From an uncultured Campylobacter sp. (GTDB lineage Bacteria > Campylobacterota > Campylobacteria > Campylobacterales > Campylobacteraceae), in NCBI GenBank assembly GCA_934718785.1, contig CAKVAF010000005.1, forward strand, positions 1-64,000: 64,000 nt of DNA, written 5' to 3'. Positions within the stretch are counted from its first letter, which is position 1. Every line of letters starts with the position of its first letter. A model generated the notes under the pieces. The model was not told where the DNA came from, ran no database searches, and saw only the letters and a list, made by a program, of their open reading frames with translations. Of this stretch, positions 47,507 through 57,898 are shown piece after piece. The translations under genes and the position numbers were made by a program.

Positions 47507-48250
47507 TCACATATAAAGCCCGCCGTTAATTTTAAGCGTCTCGCCTGTGATGTAGCTTGCATAATCGCTGAGTAAAAACGCCACCGCATTTGCCACTTCT
47601 TCAGGCTCTGCAAAGCGCCCCAACGGGATATTTTTCGCATAAGTGGCTTTGACCTCATCGCTTAAAATCTCGGTCATATCGCTTTTGATAAAGCCCGGTG
47701 TCACGCAGTTGTAGCGGATATTGCGGCTTGCAGCCTCTTTAGCAAAACTCTTACACATGGCGATCATGCCGCCTTTGCTGGCTGAGTAATTGACTTGCCC
47801 CGCATTTCCCATTTCGCCCACGATAGAAGCGATATTGACAACCGCTCCAAAGCGCTTTTTACTCATTACTTTCATCGCCTCGCGGCACCCTAGAAAAGCT
47901 GAGTTTAAGTTTGTATTGACAACACGCTCAAATTCTTCAAGCTTCATTCTCAGCGCGAGTTTATCATCGGTAATGCCCGCGTTATTGACGAGATAACTCA
48001 GCTCGCCATCAGCTTCTACAATGAGCTTGACACCCTCTTCAAAGCCCTTTTCATCGCTCGCATCAAACTTAATCACAGCCGCCACGCCCCCGGCATTCTC
48101 AATCTCAGCCTTAAGCGCGTCCGCAAGCTCAGGCTTTGAACGGTAATTAATCCACACCTTCAAACCAAAGCTCGCCAAAACCTTGGCAATACTTGCTCCT
48201 ATGCCTTTACTTGCCCCTGTGATTAAAACATTTTTTCCACTAAATTTCAT
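47507..48250 (-). CDS. fabG: 3-oxoacyl-[acyl-carrier-protein] reductase
   Basis: Short-chain dehydrogenase of fatty acid synthesis, 247 residues. The NADPH motif is ITGASKGIGASIA near residue 9, then NNAGITDD, the active-site Ser in VNIASIVGEMG and the YSASKGG Tyr/Lys pair near 151. acpP does not follow it here as it does in many genomes. Confidence 0.93.
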   Translation of the reverse strand: MKFSGKNVLITGASKGIGASIAKVLASFGLKVWINYRSKPELADALKAEIENAGGVAAVIKFDASDEKGFEEGVKLIVEADGELSYLVNNAGITDDKLALRMKLEEFERVVNTNLNSAFLGCREAMKVMSKKRFGAVVNIASIVGEMGNAGQVNYSASKGGMIAMCKSFAKEAASRNIRYNCVTPGFIKSDMTEILSDEVKATYAKNIPLGRFAEPEEVANAVAFLLSDYASYITGETLKINGGLYM

Positions 48251-48331
48251 CTTTTCTCCTTATTAAAAATGACTCATTTTAACTTATTTTGATAAATCAA
48301 CAAAACAAATCTAAAATTACTTTTTTATTAC

Positions 48332-49345
48332 TTACTTTGAATCTTTCACGCTATATTCAAGCGTATTTCCTGCCATAAAAGGCACAACTTCGCCGTAATT
48401 TTGAGGCACTTGCCATTCTTTTTTTTCTAAAACAATGATTTTTTCTTTTTCAAATTTAAAATCATAAAGAGCACAAGCATTGTCGCTGATGAATTTTTGC
48501 AAATTTTGCTCGCTTGAGTTTTTGCTAAAAAGGTTTGCTAGCACACTTAAAGCCACAGGGGCGCTAAAAATGCCAGCCGCACAGCCGCAGCATTCTTTCT
48601 CACTTTTTGGATGAGGCGCTGAATCGCTTCCAAACATAAGTTTAGAAAAGCCGCTAAAAGCTAGCTCGCAAAGGGCTTCTTTGTCGCTTTCGCGCTTGGC
48701 TATGGGCTTGCAAAAAAGATGAGGCTGCATTTTGCCCCCTAGCACATCATCAAGGGTTAAGATGAGATGATGAAGCGTGGCGGTGGCATAGAGATTTTCA
48801 TAATCTTTAAGCAAAGCACAAAGCGTTTTTGTAGTGATATGCTCCATGACAATCTTAAGCTTTGGAAAATGCTTTGCCAGCTTTTCATAAATGGGTGCAA
48901 ATTTAGCCTCTCTATCCAGCACAAAATCATTCGTTTCGCCGTGTATTAAAAGAGGGATTTTAAGCTCGCTCATCGCTTTTAAAGTAGGCTCTAAGCTCTT
49001 TAAATCAAAGCTTGAAACGCCCCCGTTTGAGTTTGTGGTAATGCCTGCTGGATAAAGCTTGATTGCAAAGATTTCTTTTTTTATTTTTTCTAAAAACTTT
49101 TCATCATAATTTTGAAAAAAAAGCGTCATCAAAGGCGTGAAATTCGCATTTTGCCCCTCTTTTTCACAGGCTTTTAAAATGCGTTTTTTATACTCTTTAA
49201 GCCCTTCTTGGCTCGTAATGGGCGGGATTAAATTAGGCATAATCACAGCGGCGCGAAAATCTTGTGCTGAAAAGGGCGCGACAAGTTCTAGCATAGAATA
49301 ATCTCTTAAATGTAAGTGCATATCTAGGGGGTTTTTAAGTGTCAT
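48332..49345 (-). CDS. pyrC: Dihydroorotase
   Basis: Zinc amidohydrolase of pyrimidine synthesis, 337 residues, PyrC-type. The metal motif is MHLHLRD at residues 9-15. Other family blocks are AIKLYPAGITTNSNGG near 92 (carboxylated Lys), HGETND near 134 and FGSDSAPHPKSEKE near 240. Confidence 0.95.
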   Translation of the reverse strand: MTLKNPLDMHLHLRDYSMLELVAPFSAQDFRAAVIMPNLIPPITSQEGLKEYKKRILKACEKEGQNANFTPLMTLFFQNYDEKFLEKIKKEIFAIKLYPAGITTNSNGGVSSFDLKSLEPTLKAMSELKIPLLIHGETNDFVLDREAKFAPIYEKLAKHFPKLKIVMEHITTKTLCALLKDYENLYATATLHHLILTLDDVLGGKMQPHLFCKPIAKRESDKEALCELAFSGFSKLMFGSDSAPHPKSEKECCGCAAGIFSAPVALSVLANLFSKNSSEQNLQKFISDNACALYDFKFEKEKIIVLEKKEWQVPQNYGEVVPFMAGNTLEYSVKDSK

Positions 49346-49398
49346 TTTATTATATCTTTCAATTTATCATTTAATAGCTTTAAAATAGCGGCACTAGC

Positions 49399-49641
49399 TT
49401 AATTTTTATCTAAATTTAGCTTATAAAGTCCATTTTTAAGCTTTGTTAAAAGCTTTTTTTCTTCTAAAAGCTTAAAAGTAGCGATGATAGTAGGCTTACT
49501 TATGCCACATTCTTTGACCAAATCATCAATCTTACAAAAAATAAAAAAATTCTCATCAGCTTTTTCACAAAGTGCTTTTAAAAGTTCAAATTTTTTCTCG
49601 CCCAAAAGCTTAGAACAAAGCTCTTTAAGTCTATCATTCAT
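49399..49641 (-). CDS. Small winged-helix protein resembling RepL
   Basis: The 80-residue protein is almost entirely one winged-helix domain, with recognition helix region KIDDLVKECGISKPTIIATFKLLEEKKLL and a short wing ending GLYKLN. The pattern recalls RepL-type plasmid replication proteins or MarR-like regulators cut to the DNA-binding core. No partner or target is evident; it lies alone between pyrC and serC. Confidence 0.7.
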   Translation of the reverse strand: MNDRLKELCSKLLGEKKFELLKALCEKADENFFIFCKIDDLVKECGISKPTIIATFKLLEEKKLLTKLKNGLYKLNLDKN

Positions 49642-49673
49642 TTAAATTTACTTAAAGCTTTAAGATTAAAAAT

Positions 49674-50747
49674 TTAAGCATATTTTCTCTTAAATTCTTT
49701 CATAAACTCACACAGGCTTTGTACTTGCTCTAGTGAAATAGCATTATAAATACTCGCGCGAAGCCCACCTAAAAGGCGGTGTCCCTTAAGTCCTATCATA
49801 CCAGCTTCCTCGGCTTCTTTTACAAAAAGCGGCTCAAGCTCGGCATTGTGTATAAAAAAGCTCACATTCATTAACGAACGACAATCCTTGCGTGCGTGTG
49901 CCTTATAAAAGCCCTCGCTACTATCTATTAGCTCGTAAAGCGTCTTTGCTTTTTGCGTGTTTTTTGCATTCACTGCGTCAAGTCCGCCTTGCTCTAAAAG
50001 CCACTGCATTTCAAGCGCAAACATATAAATGGCAAAGGTTGGTGGCGTGTTAAAAAGTGAGTTATTATCGCTATGAATGCTGTATTTTAGCATACTTGGA
50101 GTGTTTTTAGAGCGGCTTCTTTCTATCATATCTTTTCGAATAATCACACAAGCAAGCCCTGAAATACCAGCATTTTTTTGCACCCCGCCATAAAAAAGAG
50201 CGATATTTTTAAAATCCACTTTACGAGAGAAAAAATCGCTTGAAGCATCGATTATTAAAGGAGCTTTCGTGCTGGGATAATTTTGAAACTGCGTGCCATA
50301 AATGGTGTTATTTGAGCAAATATAGGCGTAATCAGCATTATCGCTAAATTTAATCTCAGGGATAAAGCTAAAATTCTCATCCTCACTACTTGCTACAACC
50401 TTATAATCAATGCCTAAAATTTCAGCTTCTTTTATAGCCTTTTTCGTCCAAATACCTGTATTTACATACTCACACACCCCACCAGCGTGTAAATTCATAG
50501 GAATCATCGCAAATTGAAGGCTAGCTCCACCTTGTAAAAACAGCACTTCATAATCATCATTTAGTCCGTAAAGCCTTTTAGCATTGCTCATCGCACCAAA
50601 ATGCACTTCTTCAAAGACCTTAGTGCGGTGGCTGATCTCCATTATCGAATAGCCTTTATTTTGATAATTTAAAAGTTCATCTTGTGCTTTTTGTAAAACG
50701 CTTAGAGGCAAAGTAGATGGACCTGCGCTGAAATTTATCACTCTCAT
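49674..50747 (-). CDS. serC: Phosphoserine aminotransferase
   Basis: PLP enzyme of serine synthesis, also acting in vitamin B6 synthesis, 357 residues. It begins [16 protein letters not shown], and [17 protein letters not shown] lies near 70. The PLP lysine is in [21 protein letters not shown] near 190, with the substrate Arg block [14 protein letters not shown] near the C-terminus. The order perR-ubiE-xseA-serC matches C. jejuni as I recall it. Confidence 0.95.
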   Translation of the reverse strand: MRVINFSAGPSTLPLSVLQKAQDELLNYQNKGYSIMEISHRTKVFEEVHFGAMSNAKRLYGLNDDYEVLFLQGGASLQFAMIPMNLHAGGVCEYVNTGIWTKKAIKEAEILGIDYKVVASSEDENFSFIPEIKFSDNADYAYICSNNTIYGTQFQNYPSTKAPLIIDASSDFFSRKVDFKNIALFYGGVQKNAGISGLACVIIRKDMIERSRSKNTPSMLKYSIHSDNNSLFNTPPTFAIYMFALEMQWLLEQGGLDAVNAKNTQKAKTLYELIDSSEGFYKAHARKDCRSLMNVSFFIHNAELEPLFVKEAEEAGMIGLKGHRLLGGLRASIYNAISLEQVQSLCEFMKEFKRKYA

Positions 50748-50756
50748 TTTGTATCC

Positions 50757-51923
50757 TTATAAAATTTGTGCTTTTTTGCTAGCATTTAAAGAATGTAGGC
50801 TAATTATATCATTTTTTTGCAAATTCTCAAGGCTCGTTTTGTGCCCATTTTGATAAATTTGCACTAAATCTTTGCTTTTTTCAAAAAAGCTTGCATGCTG
50901 TAAAAAGGCATTTTCAAGCGTTTTTAGCCTTAAATTTGCATTTTCAAGCTTAAAGCTTATAAGATTTGAAATTTGTTTTTTTATATATAAAAGTTTATTA
51001 AATTTCTCTGTTATCACAGCCTTTGGAGCTTTGAAAGCAAGCATTTTTTCAAGTGAGTTTAGGGTGTTTTCACGCGTTAAAAAAGTATTTTGAAGTAGCT
51101 TTTTAAAGCTAAGTTCAAGCTCATCAAGGTGCTGTAAAAGCTCAAATTTATCCTTAAGTAAGAAATTTATCGCAGCACTTGGAGTTGGCGCTCTAAAATC
51201 AGCCACAAAATCGCTAATCACATAATCAATTTCGTGTCCTATGGCTGAAATTATAGGAGTTTTTGCTGCAAATATGGCGCGCGCTAAGGCTTCATCATTA
51301 AAGCAAAATAAATCCTCCCTGCTACCTCCGCCCCGGGCTATAATGAGTGCGTCAAGATTCATTTTATCAGCTTTTTTAAGAGCTTTTATAAGGCTTGTGG
51401 GTGCGCCATTTCCTTGTGTGAGAGCGTTAAAAATAAAAAATTTGGCCAAAAAATACTGCTTTTCATTCACAAGCTTTAGCATATCCTGTAAAGCCGCTGA
51501 AGTAAGGCTTGTGATGATGCCTATTTTTCTAGGATACAAAGGCAAAGGTTTTTTGTGAATTTCTTTAAAAAGTCCTTCCTTTTCTAAGGCTTCTTTAAGG
51601 ACTAGAAATTTGGCTTCTAAATCACCAAAGCCTGATTTTTGCATAGTTTTAGCGATGAATTGATAGCGTCCGCTTGCTTCATAAAGGCTTAAAAAGCCTG
51701 TTAAATCTACGCTCGCACCAACTTCAGGCTTAAAATCTACCCTGCTATTTGCACTCTTAAACATCGCACAAGCAATGCTTGCGCGCTCATCTTTTAAGTC
51801 AAAATACCAATGCCCTGAGCTGTGAAATGTGATTTTTGAAATTTCTCCACTTAGCTCAATATCCATAAAATGTGCTTCTAAAAGGCTTTTAGCCTTTAAA
51901 TTTAGCTCGCTAACTTTCATCAC
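50757..51923 (-). CDS. xseA: Exodeoxyribonuclease VII large subunit
   Basis: 388 residues. The N-terminal OB-fold (SGEISKITFHSSGHWYFDLKDE) is followed by the catalytic core with IGIITSLTSAALQDML near 134 and ARGGGSREDLFCFNDE near 195, then a coiled-coil C-terminus. Starts directly after the ubiE stop. Degrades single-stranded DNA with XseB, which is not in the window. Confidence 0.94.
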   Translation of the reverse strand: MMKVSELNLKAKSLLEAHFMDIELSGEISKITFHSSGHWYFDLKDERASIACAMFKSANSRVDFKPEVGASVDLTGFLSLYEASGRYQFIAKTMQKSGFGDLEAKFLVLKEALEKEGLFKEIHKKPLPLYPRKIGIITSLTSAALQDMLKLVNEKQYFLAKFFIFNALTQGNGAPTSLIKALKKADKMNLDALIIARGGGSREDLFCFNDEALARAIFAAKTPIISAIGHEIDYVISDFVADFRAPTPSAAINFLLKDKFELLQHLDELELSFKKLLQNTFLTRENTLNSLEKMLAFKAPKAVITEKFNKLLYIKKQISNLISFKLENANLRLKTLENAFLQHASFFEKSKDLVQIYQNGHKTSLENLQKNDIISLHSLNASKKAQIL

Positions 51924-52769
51924 TCAGCGCTTTTTAGCAATAAATACCGAGCAAATGCCAAAAGAAAAGCTCTCATAATACATCATATCAAAGCCCGCAT
52001 TTTCAAGCTCTTTGATAAAATTTTCTTTAGTGATGAAGCTATCAATCGAGCTTGGCAGATATTCATAGGCGGCTTTATTTTTACTGATGAAGCCCCCTAT
52101 TTTTGGTAAAATAAATTTAAGATAAAAGGCGTTGATTTTATCCATCAAGCTTTCATTGCAAGACTTTGCAAACTCAAGCACCAGCAAAATACCCTCTTTT
52201 TTAAGTACCCTTGCGAACTCATTTAAAGCTTCTTTTCTTTGCACAACATTGCGTATGCCATAAGCGATGCTTAAAATGTCAAAAGTATTTGTTTTTAAAG
52301 GCAAATCTTGTGCGCCTGCTTGTATGAAATCGACATTTTCAAGCTTTTTTGCCAACATTTTTTCCTTAGCTAAAGCAAGCATATTCGCACTTGGATCAAC
52401 GCCTGTGATTGAAGCAATTTTTTTGTGAAGTTTTGTAGCCATTTCTTGCCAAATCATCATCATATCGCCCGTGCCACAAGCAATATCAGCGATTTTAAGC
52501 CCTTGAAATTTAGCACCCTGCCCTGCTTTTTCTAAGTTTTTATTCTCTGAATTTGCTTCATTTTTTATCTTATCTGCTTTTTTGTGCGTGACATTTTTTA
52601 AAGTCTCTATAAAGCCTAGATTTCCACTCTCATCAAAGCATTTAAGCACCCTTTCGCAAGCCTTTTGCCGCCATTTTATATCAATGCCAAAGCTTAAAAT
52701 GCGGTTGGCTTTATCATAAGTGGGTGCGATTTCATCAAACATTTGAATGATTTTTTCTTGTTTTTGCAT
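51924..52769 (-). CDS. ubiE: Demethylmenaquinone methyltransferase UbiE/MenG with an internal insertion
   Basis: SAM-dependent C-methyltransferase completing menaquinone, 281 residues. Family blocks are FDEIAPTYDKANRILSFGID near 11, the SAM motif IADIACGTGDMM near 93, and AYGIRNVVQRKEALNEF near 165. Most members have about 235 residues. The extra length is a Lys/Asn/Glu-rich insertion at about residues 46-90 that separates the N-terminal block from the SAM motif and looks disordered. The frame is intact, so the enzyme is probably functional. Confidence 0.92.
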   Translation of the reverse strand: MQKQEKIIQMFDEIAPTYDKANRILSFGIDIKWRQKACERVLKCFDESGNLGFIETLKNVTHKKADKIKNEANSENKNLEKAGQGAKFQGLKIADIACGTGDMMMIWQEMATKLHKKIASITGVDPSANMLALAKEKMLAKKLENVDFIQAGAQDLPLKTNTFDILSIAYGIRNVVQRKEALNEFARVLKKEGILLVLEFAKSCNESLMDKINAFYLKFILPKIGGFISKNKAAYEYLPSSIDSFITKENFIKELENAGFDMMYYESFSFGICSVFIAKKR

Positions 52770-52838
52770 AAGTTTTTCTTTAGAATTTGAGATTAAAAGG
52801 ATAATTTTAGCAAATTTAAGCCTAAATTCTTAATAAAT

Positions 52839-53258
52839 TTAGGCTTTTTTCATGCAGTGTGTGCAGCCACTGACTCTGGCTGAAATGTCTAAATGACCGA
52901 TGATATTGCCGATTTTTCGCTCAAGCTCTTCTTGGTATTTATCAAGGCCACTTTCTTTGAAGCTTATATCGCTTATATGCCCGCATTTAGAGCATACAAC
53001 ATGCACATGCGGTTCTTCATAAATGTCATAATAAGTCTTTTGATTAGGCACATTGACCTCAACCACAAGTCCTTGTTCTTGTAAGGTATTAAGATTTTTA
53101 TACACCGTGGCAAGCGAAATCGTAGGATAGACCTTTTTCACATCCTTATAAAGCTCGTCGATGTTTGGGTGTGTGTGCTTTTTTAAAATTTTTAGCACAC
53201 AAAGCCTTTGCGGAGTCGCCTTTAAATCGTGTTCTTTAAGCAATTTTACAAGTTCCAT
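52839..53258 (-). CDS. perR: Peroxide stress regulator PerR
   Basis: Fur-family repressor of 139 residues. The N-terminal winged helix includes ISLATVYKNLNTLQEQG near 47. The regulatory His-rich segment is EEPHVHVVCSKCGHISD near 83, and the structural zinc uses CSKC and CTHC pairs. Represses catalase and peroxidase genes until peroxide oxidises it. A strong dyad (53286-53306) lies just upstream. Confidence 0.92.
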   Translation of the reverse strand: MELVKLLKEHDLKATPQRLCVLKILKKHTHPNIDELYKDVKKVYPTISLATVYKNLNTLQEQGLVVEVNVPNQKTYYDIYEEPHVHVVCSKCGHISDISFKESGLDKYQEELERKIGNIIGHLDISARVSGCTHCMKKA

Positions 53259-53285
53259 TTAAACCCCTAAATTGTTTGATTTTGC

Positions 53286-53306
53286 AATGATACAAAAATT
53301 ATCATT
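53286..53306. promoter_or_regulatory. Putative PerR/Fur box upstream of perR
   Basis: AATGATA and TATCATT form a perfect 7-base dyad across 7 bases, like the TATAATNATTATA-type boxes bound by Fur-family proteins. It lies 28 bases upstream of the perR start, so autoregulation is likely; it could also affect the divergent small gene at 53404. Confidence 0.7.
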
Positions 53307-53403
53307 AAAAAAAGTTTATATCAACTAATATTTTTTATCTTTTATCAAAAAAATTTTAAAAAATACCGAATTTAAGCTATAATTAATGATTTAAAGGACA
53401 AAA

Positions 53404-53673
53404 ATGACGATTAAAGAAATGCTCAATCAAAACAAAAGGGGTCATGGCTACTACCGAAGCTCGTGGCAAAGTGCCTTTTTGCAAATGAATTACACAAGTG
53501 GCATTTATATACTCTATGAAATTGTGGGCGAAGAGCTGGTAAAAAGGGCTTTTGAGTTTAGCGATGAAGATATGCTCGCAAATGACTGGGAAGTGAGAAA
53601 GCTTTGTGAGCTTGAGTTTAAACTTTTAAGCACGCAAGAAAAAAATAAAAATATGGCTTTAAAAAAGGCTTGA
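53404..53673 (+). CDS. Hypothetical protein divergent to perR
   Basis: The 89-residue soluble protein has the recognisable opening MTIKEMLNQNKRGHGYYRSS and an acidic middle (ELEFKLL). AAAGGACAAAA precedes the ATG. I know a counterpart beside perR in C. jejuni (Cj0323) but no function. The shared intergenic region with the PerR box may link it to the peroxide response. Confidence 0.75.
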   Translation: MTIKEMLNQNKRGHGYYRSSWQSAFLQMNYTSGIYILYEIVGEELVKRAFEFSDEDMLANDWEVRKLCELEFKLLSTQEKNKNMALKKA

Positions 53674-53746
53674 AATTGACTCAATTTATATTTTATGAAA
53701 GATTTTTAAAGCATTGAAACAGCTGCTACTAGCATCTTAAAAAGCT

Positions 53747-53762
53747 TGGAATGATTTTTGCT
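53747..53762 (+). promoter_or_regulatory. Sigma54 (RpoN) promoter of pseB
   Basis: TTGGAATGATTTTTGCTT contains GG (53748-53749), then exactly 10 bases, then GC (53760-53761). It lies about 75 bases before the pseB start and matches the flgD promoter closely, including the TTGGAA start and TTGCTT end. Confidence 0.85.
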
Positions 53763-53796
53763 TGTTTAAATAAAATTTTAGATAAATTCAGCTTAA

Positions 53797-54846
<1,050 letters not shown>

Positions 54847-54886
54847 ATTTAGCTAAAGGCGCACACTTTTGTTTAAAAGGCTTGTC

Positions 54887-54988
54887 TTTTTGGCGAATTT
54901 GCGGGAGTTTGTATTTTTCTAACTGCGACAGATTTCTTACCTAGCCTTGTTCGAAAAATCCTACACAACCCACAAATTCACTCAAAAA
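54887..54988. repeat. 102-bp inverted-repeat element, copy 2
   Basis: Same length and ends (TTTTTGG ... CAAAAA) as the element at 10789-10890 and the same conserved blocks. Inner-stem differences are compensated (ATTTTTC with GAAAAAT), which supports a selected RNA or DNA hairpin. Confidence 0.65.
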
Positions 54989-55024
54989 TACCACGCCTTA
55001 AAGTTTGGTTTAAGTCGCCAAATT

Positions 55025-55067
55025 TCGTCATTGCGAGAATTTGCGTAGCAAATTCGTGGCAATCCAC
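55025..55067. repeat. GTCATTGCGAG-type hairpin repeat
   Basis: Reads TCGTCATTGCGAG, then GAATTTGCGTAGCAAATTC as the self-complementary variable stem, then GTGGCAATCCAC. A complete family member in the pseB-pseC gap. Confidence 0.8.
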
Positions 55068-55351
55068 AATTTTACATTAAATTTTTGTAAAATTGAAAGG
55101 GAAATTATGAAACCCTTGCCCAAGTTAAATTTAAATTTCGTCATCGTAAGAAAAAAGAACGAAATAATCCGCAACTTTGCGTAAGAAATTAGAAATTGTA
55201 AATTTAAAGTTAAATTTTATAAAGCTTTAACGCTCGGCGCGGTTGCCCAAGGCAGAAACTTGAAACGCTACCGCGTTTCTTTTCTACATGGGTAAAGCGT
55301 CTTGCTTTTAAAATCTTTAAAATTTAAAATAAATTCAAAAAAGGACAAAAA

Positions 55352-56485
55352 ATGCTTTCTTATTCTCATCAAAATATCGATGAAAGCGACATTCAAGCGG
55401 TTTTAAACGCGCTTAAGAGCGATATTTTAACAGGGGGCGCAAAAGTAGAAGAGTTTGAAGAAGCTTTGGCTTCTTATGTAGGCGTGAAATACGCTTGCGT
55501 GCTAAATTCTGCTACTTCAGCCCTTCATCTAGCCTTTTTAAGCCTTGAAGTAGCAAATAAAACCGTCCTTACCCCCGCCATAAGCTTTGCTGCCACAGCA
55601 AATACGGCTTTAATGGCGGGAGCAAAGCCTGAGTTTATCGACATTAAAAGCGATGGCAATATCGATGAGAAAAAGCTTGAAGAGCGCTTGAAAGTAAGTA
55701 GCCAAAATATAGGCGCCATTGTGGGCGTGGATTTTGCGGGAAATAGCGTTGAAGCTGATATTTTAGCGCGTTTAAGCAAAGAGTATAAAGTGCCTTTTTT
55801 AGACGATGCTAGCCACGCACTAGGCAGCACTTTTAGGGGCGAAAAGGTGGGTAAAAAGGCTGCTTTAAGCGTGTTTTCCTTTCATCCTGTAAAGCCCATT
55901 ACGACCTTTGAGGGCGGTGCGGTTGTGAGTGATGATAAAGATTTAATCGATAAAATTAAGCTTTTAAGAAGCCACGGCATAGTCAAAAAAAGGCTTTACG
56001 ATAGCGATATGATAGCACTTGGCTATAATTATCGCTTAAGTGATGTGGCTTGTGCTTTGGGACTTAACCAGCTTCAAAAGCTTGATAAAAACTTGCAAAA
56101 AAGAGAGCAAATCGCTAAATTTTATGATAAAGAATTTGCTCAAAATCCCTATTTTAGCACCATAAAAATCAAAGATTACAAAACAAGCTCAAGGCATTTG
56201 TATCCTATCTTGCTTTTTCCTGAGTTTTACTGCAAAAAAGAGAGCATTTTTCAAAGATTGATCGAGCTTAAAATAGGCGTTCAAGTGCATTACAAGCCCA
56301 CTTATGAGTTTAGTTTTTATAAAAATTTAATGGGCGAGATTTTTTTAGAAAATGCGGACAATTTTTATAAAGCAGAGCTTAGCATACCTTGTCATCAAGA
56401 AATGAGCGAAAAAGAAGCAAAATTCGTGCGAGATAATCTATTTTCAGTGCTTGAGAGCGTGAAAAAGGAGGGCTATTGTGAATAA
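55352..56485 (+). CDS. pseC: UDP-4-amino-4,6-dideoxy-N-acetyl-beta-L-altrosamine transaminase PseC
   Basis: Second step of pseudaminic acid synthesis: PLP-dependent transfer of an amino group to C4. The product is 377 residues, DegT/DnrJ family. The PLP lysine lies in FSFHPVKPITTFEGGA near 180. Other blocks are LNSATSALHLAFLS near 51 and YNYRLSDVACALGLNQL near 229. Ribosome site AAGGACAAAA. The next gene overlaps its end by 8 bases. Confidence 0.95.
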   Translation: MLSYSHQNIDESDIQAVLNALKSDILTGGAKVEEFEEALASYVGVKYACVLNSATSALHLAFLSLEVANKTVLTPAISFAATANTALMAGAKPEFIDIKSDGNIDEKKLEERLKVSSQNIGAIVGVDFAGNSVEADILARLSKEYKVPFLDDASHALGSTFRGEKVGKKAALSVFSFHPVKPITTFEGGAVVSDDKDLIDKIKLLRSHGIVKKRLYDSDMIALGYNYRLSDVACALGLNQLQKLDKNLQKREQIAKFYDKEFAQNPYFSTIKIKDYKTSSRHLYPILLFPEFYCKKESIFQRLIELKIGVQVHYKPTYEFSFYKNLMGEIFLENADNFYKAELSIPCHQEMSEKEAKFVRDNLFSVLESVKKEGYCE

Positions 56486-57898
56486 GAATTTGAGTAAAAA
56501 TGATAGAGATTTAAATTTAAAAATAAATTCTAAAAAAGAAAATTCTAAAAGCTCTTTGAAAGCTGAAATTTCAAGCCTTTTAGATATAAACTTAAATGAA
56601 AATTTAGGCTTAAAAATGCACAATCTAGCCAAAAAGCTTTTTCCTATCAACAGAAGCATAACCGGGCAGGGTTTTAGAACTAGCCTTGAAATGCTAAATA
56701 AAGAGCTTTTAAAAAGCGGGGCGAGTTTAAGCATTCACAGCGTTAAAAGTGGCTCAAAAGCCTTTGACTGGGTCGTGCCTGATGAATACAGCGTTAAAGA
56801 TGCCTATATCATCACGCCTAGCGGAGAGAAAATTTGTGATTTTAAGCAAAATAACTTGCATTTGTGGGGTTATAGTGTGGGCGTTAATGAAAAAATGAGC
56901 CTTGAAGAGCTTAAAAAGCACCTTTACACGCTTGAGAGTTTGCCAGAAGCTGTGCCTTATGTAACGAGCTATTATAAGAAAAATTGGGGCTTTAGCCTTG
57001 CTTATAATGAGTTTAAGAAGCTTAAAAAGGGAATTTACCGCGTTTTTATAGACGCAAAGCACGATGAAAAGGGCGTTTTAAACTACGCTGATTTACTCAT
57101 CAAGGGCAAAAGCAAGAAAGAAGTGCTGATTTCTACTTATCTTTGTCATCCTAGTATGGCAAATAATGAGCTGAGCGGTCCTCTTGTCGCCACTTTTTTG
57201 GCTAAAAGCTTGCTTGAAGCTGGGGGGGGGTATTGAGATATAGCTACCGCTTTATTTTCGTGCCTGAGACCATAGGAAGCATTGTTTATCTTGCGCGCCA
57301 TTTCAAAGAGTTTAAAAAGCGCATTATCGCAGGCTTTGTGCTAAGCTGCGTGGGCGATGAGAATGCAAGCTCTTTAATTCACAGCCCAAATGCTGATACT
57401 TTAGCCGATAAAGTGGCTTTGCATACATTGAAATTTAAAAGCGATTTTAAGGAGTTTAGCTTTTTGGATAGGGGCAGTGATGAAAGGCAGTTTTGCGCGC
57501 CTTTGATAAACTTGCCTGTTGTTACGATTTGCAACACTCGCTTTGGTGATTTTAAAGAGTATCACACCAGCCTTGATGATTTAAATTTCGTTACGCCAAA
57601 GGGTCTTTTTAAGGGGCTTAGCAATATCTTTGAAATCATTAAAAACCTAGAAATCAACGCCATTTATCAAAGCAGCACTTTTTGCGAGCCAAATTTGGGT
57701 AAGCGGGGGCTTTATCCTACCTTAAATTTAAAGAGCGAAAAGCCACAAATCAATAATTTCCTAGCCTTTTGCGATGGGCGAAGAGATGTCGTTGATATCG
57801 CAAATACCTTAAACGAGCCTGCCTTTAAATTTAAAGAAATCATTACAAATTTACTCAAATTCAAACTCATAAAAGCTATCAAAAAGGAGCAAAAATGA
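56478..57898 (+). pseudogene. DUF4910/M28-like aminopeptidase-type protein, phase-variable, off (G9)
   Basis: One gene split at a G9 tract (57222-57230). The first frame starts at a GTG (AAGGAGG upstream) and ends EAGGGY-stop; ten G would continue it into the second frame (LRYSYRFIFVPETIGSIVYL ...) to 57898, giving about 473 residues. The protein has the DUF2172/DUF4910 pattern with STYLCHPSMANNELSGP, a metal-ligand block of M28-like fold, and a small C-terminal winged helix. C. jejuni Cj1295, also next to pseC and also with a polyG tract, is reported to be needed for a di-O-methylglyceric acid form of flagellar pseudaminic acid. By analogy this gene modifies or transfers a Pse substituent. 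The adenylase gene overlaps its end by 4 bases. Confidence 0.85.
57222..57230. repeat. G9 contingency tract
   Basis: Nine G inside the DUF4910-type gene. Gene on with 10 (or 7) G, off with 9 as read. Confidence 0.9.

Larger units (their letters stand above)
54847..55351. repeat. Repeat-bearing gap between pseB and pseC
   Basis: 505 bases without a gene. It holds the second copy of the 102-base inverted-repeat element (54887-54988), one GTCATTGCGAG-type hairpin (55025-55067), and degenerate traces of both further on (a TTTCGTCATCGTAAG stretch near 55135). A small hairpin GAAACGCTACCGCGTTTC lies near 55271-55288. The pieces appear to have inserted into what was a contiguous pseB-pseC operon. 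Confidence 0.75.
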
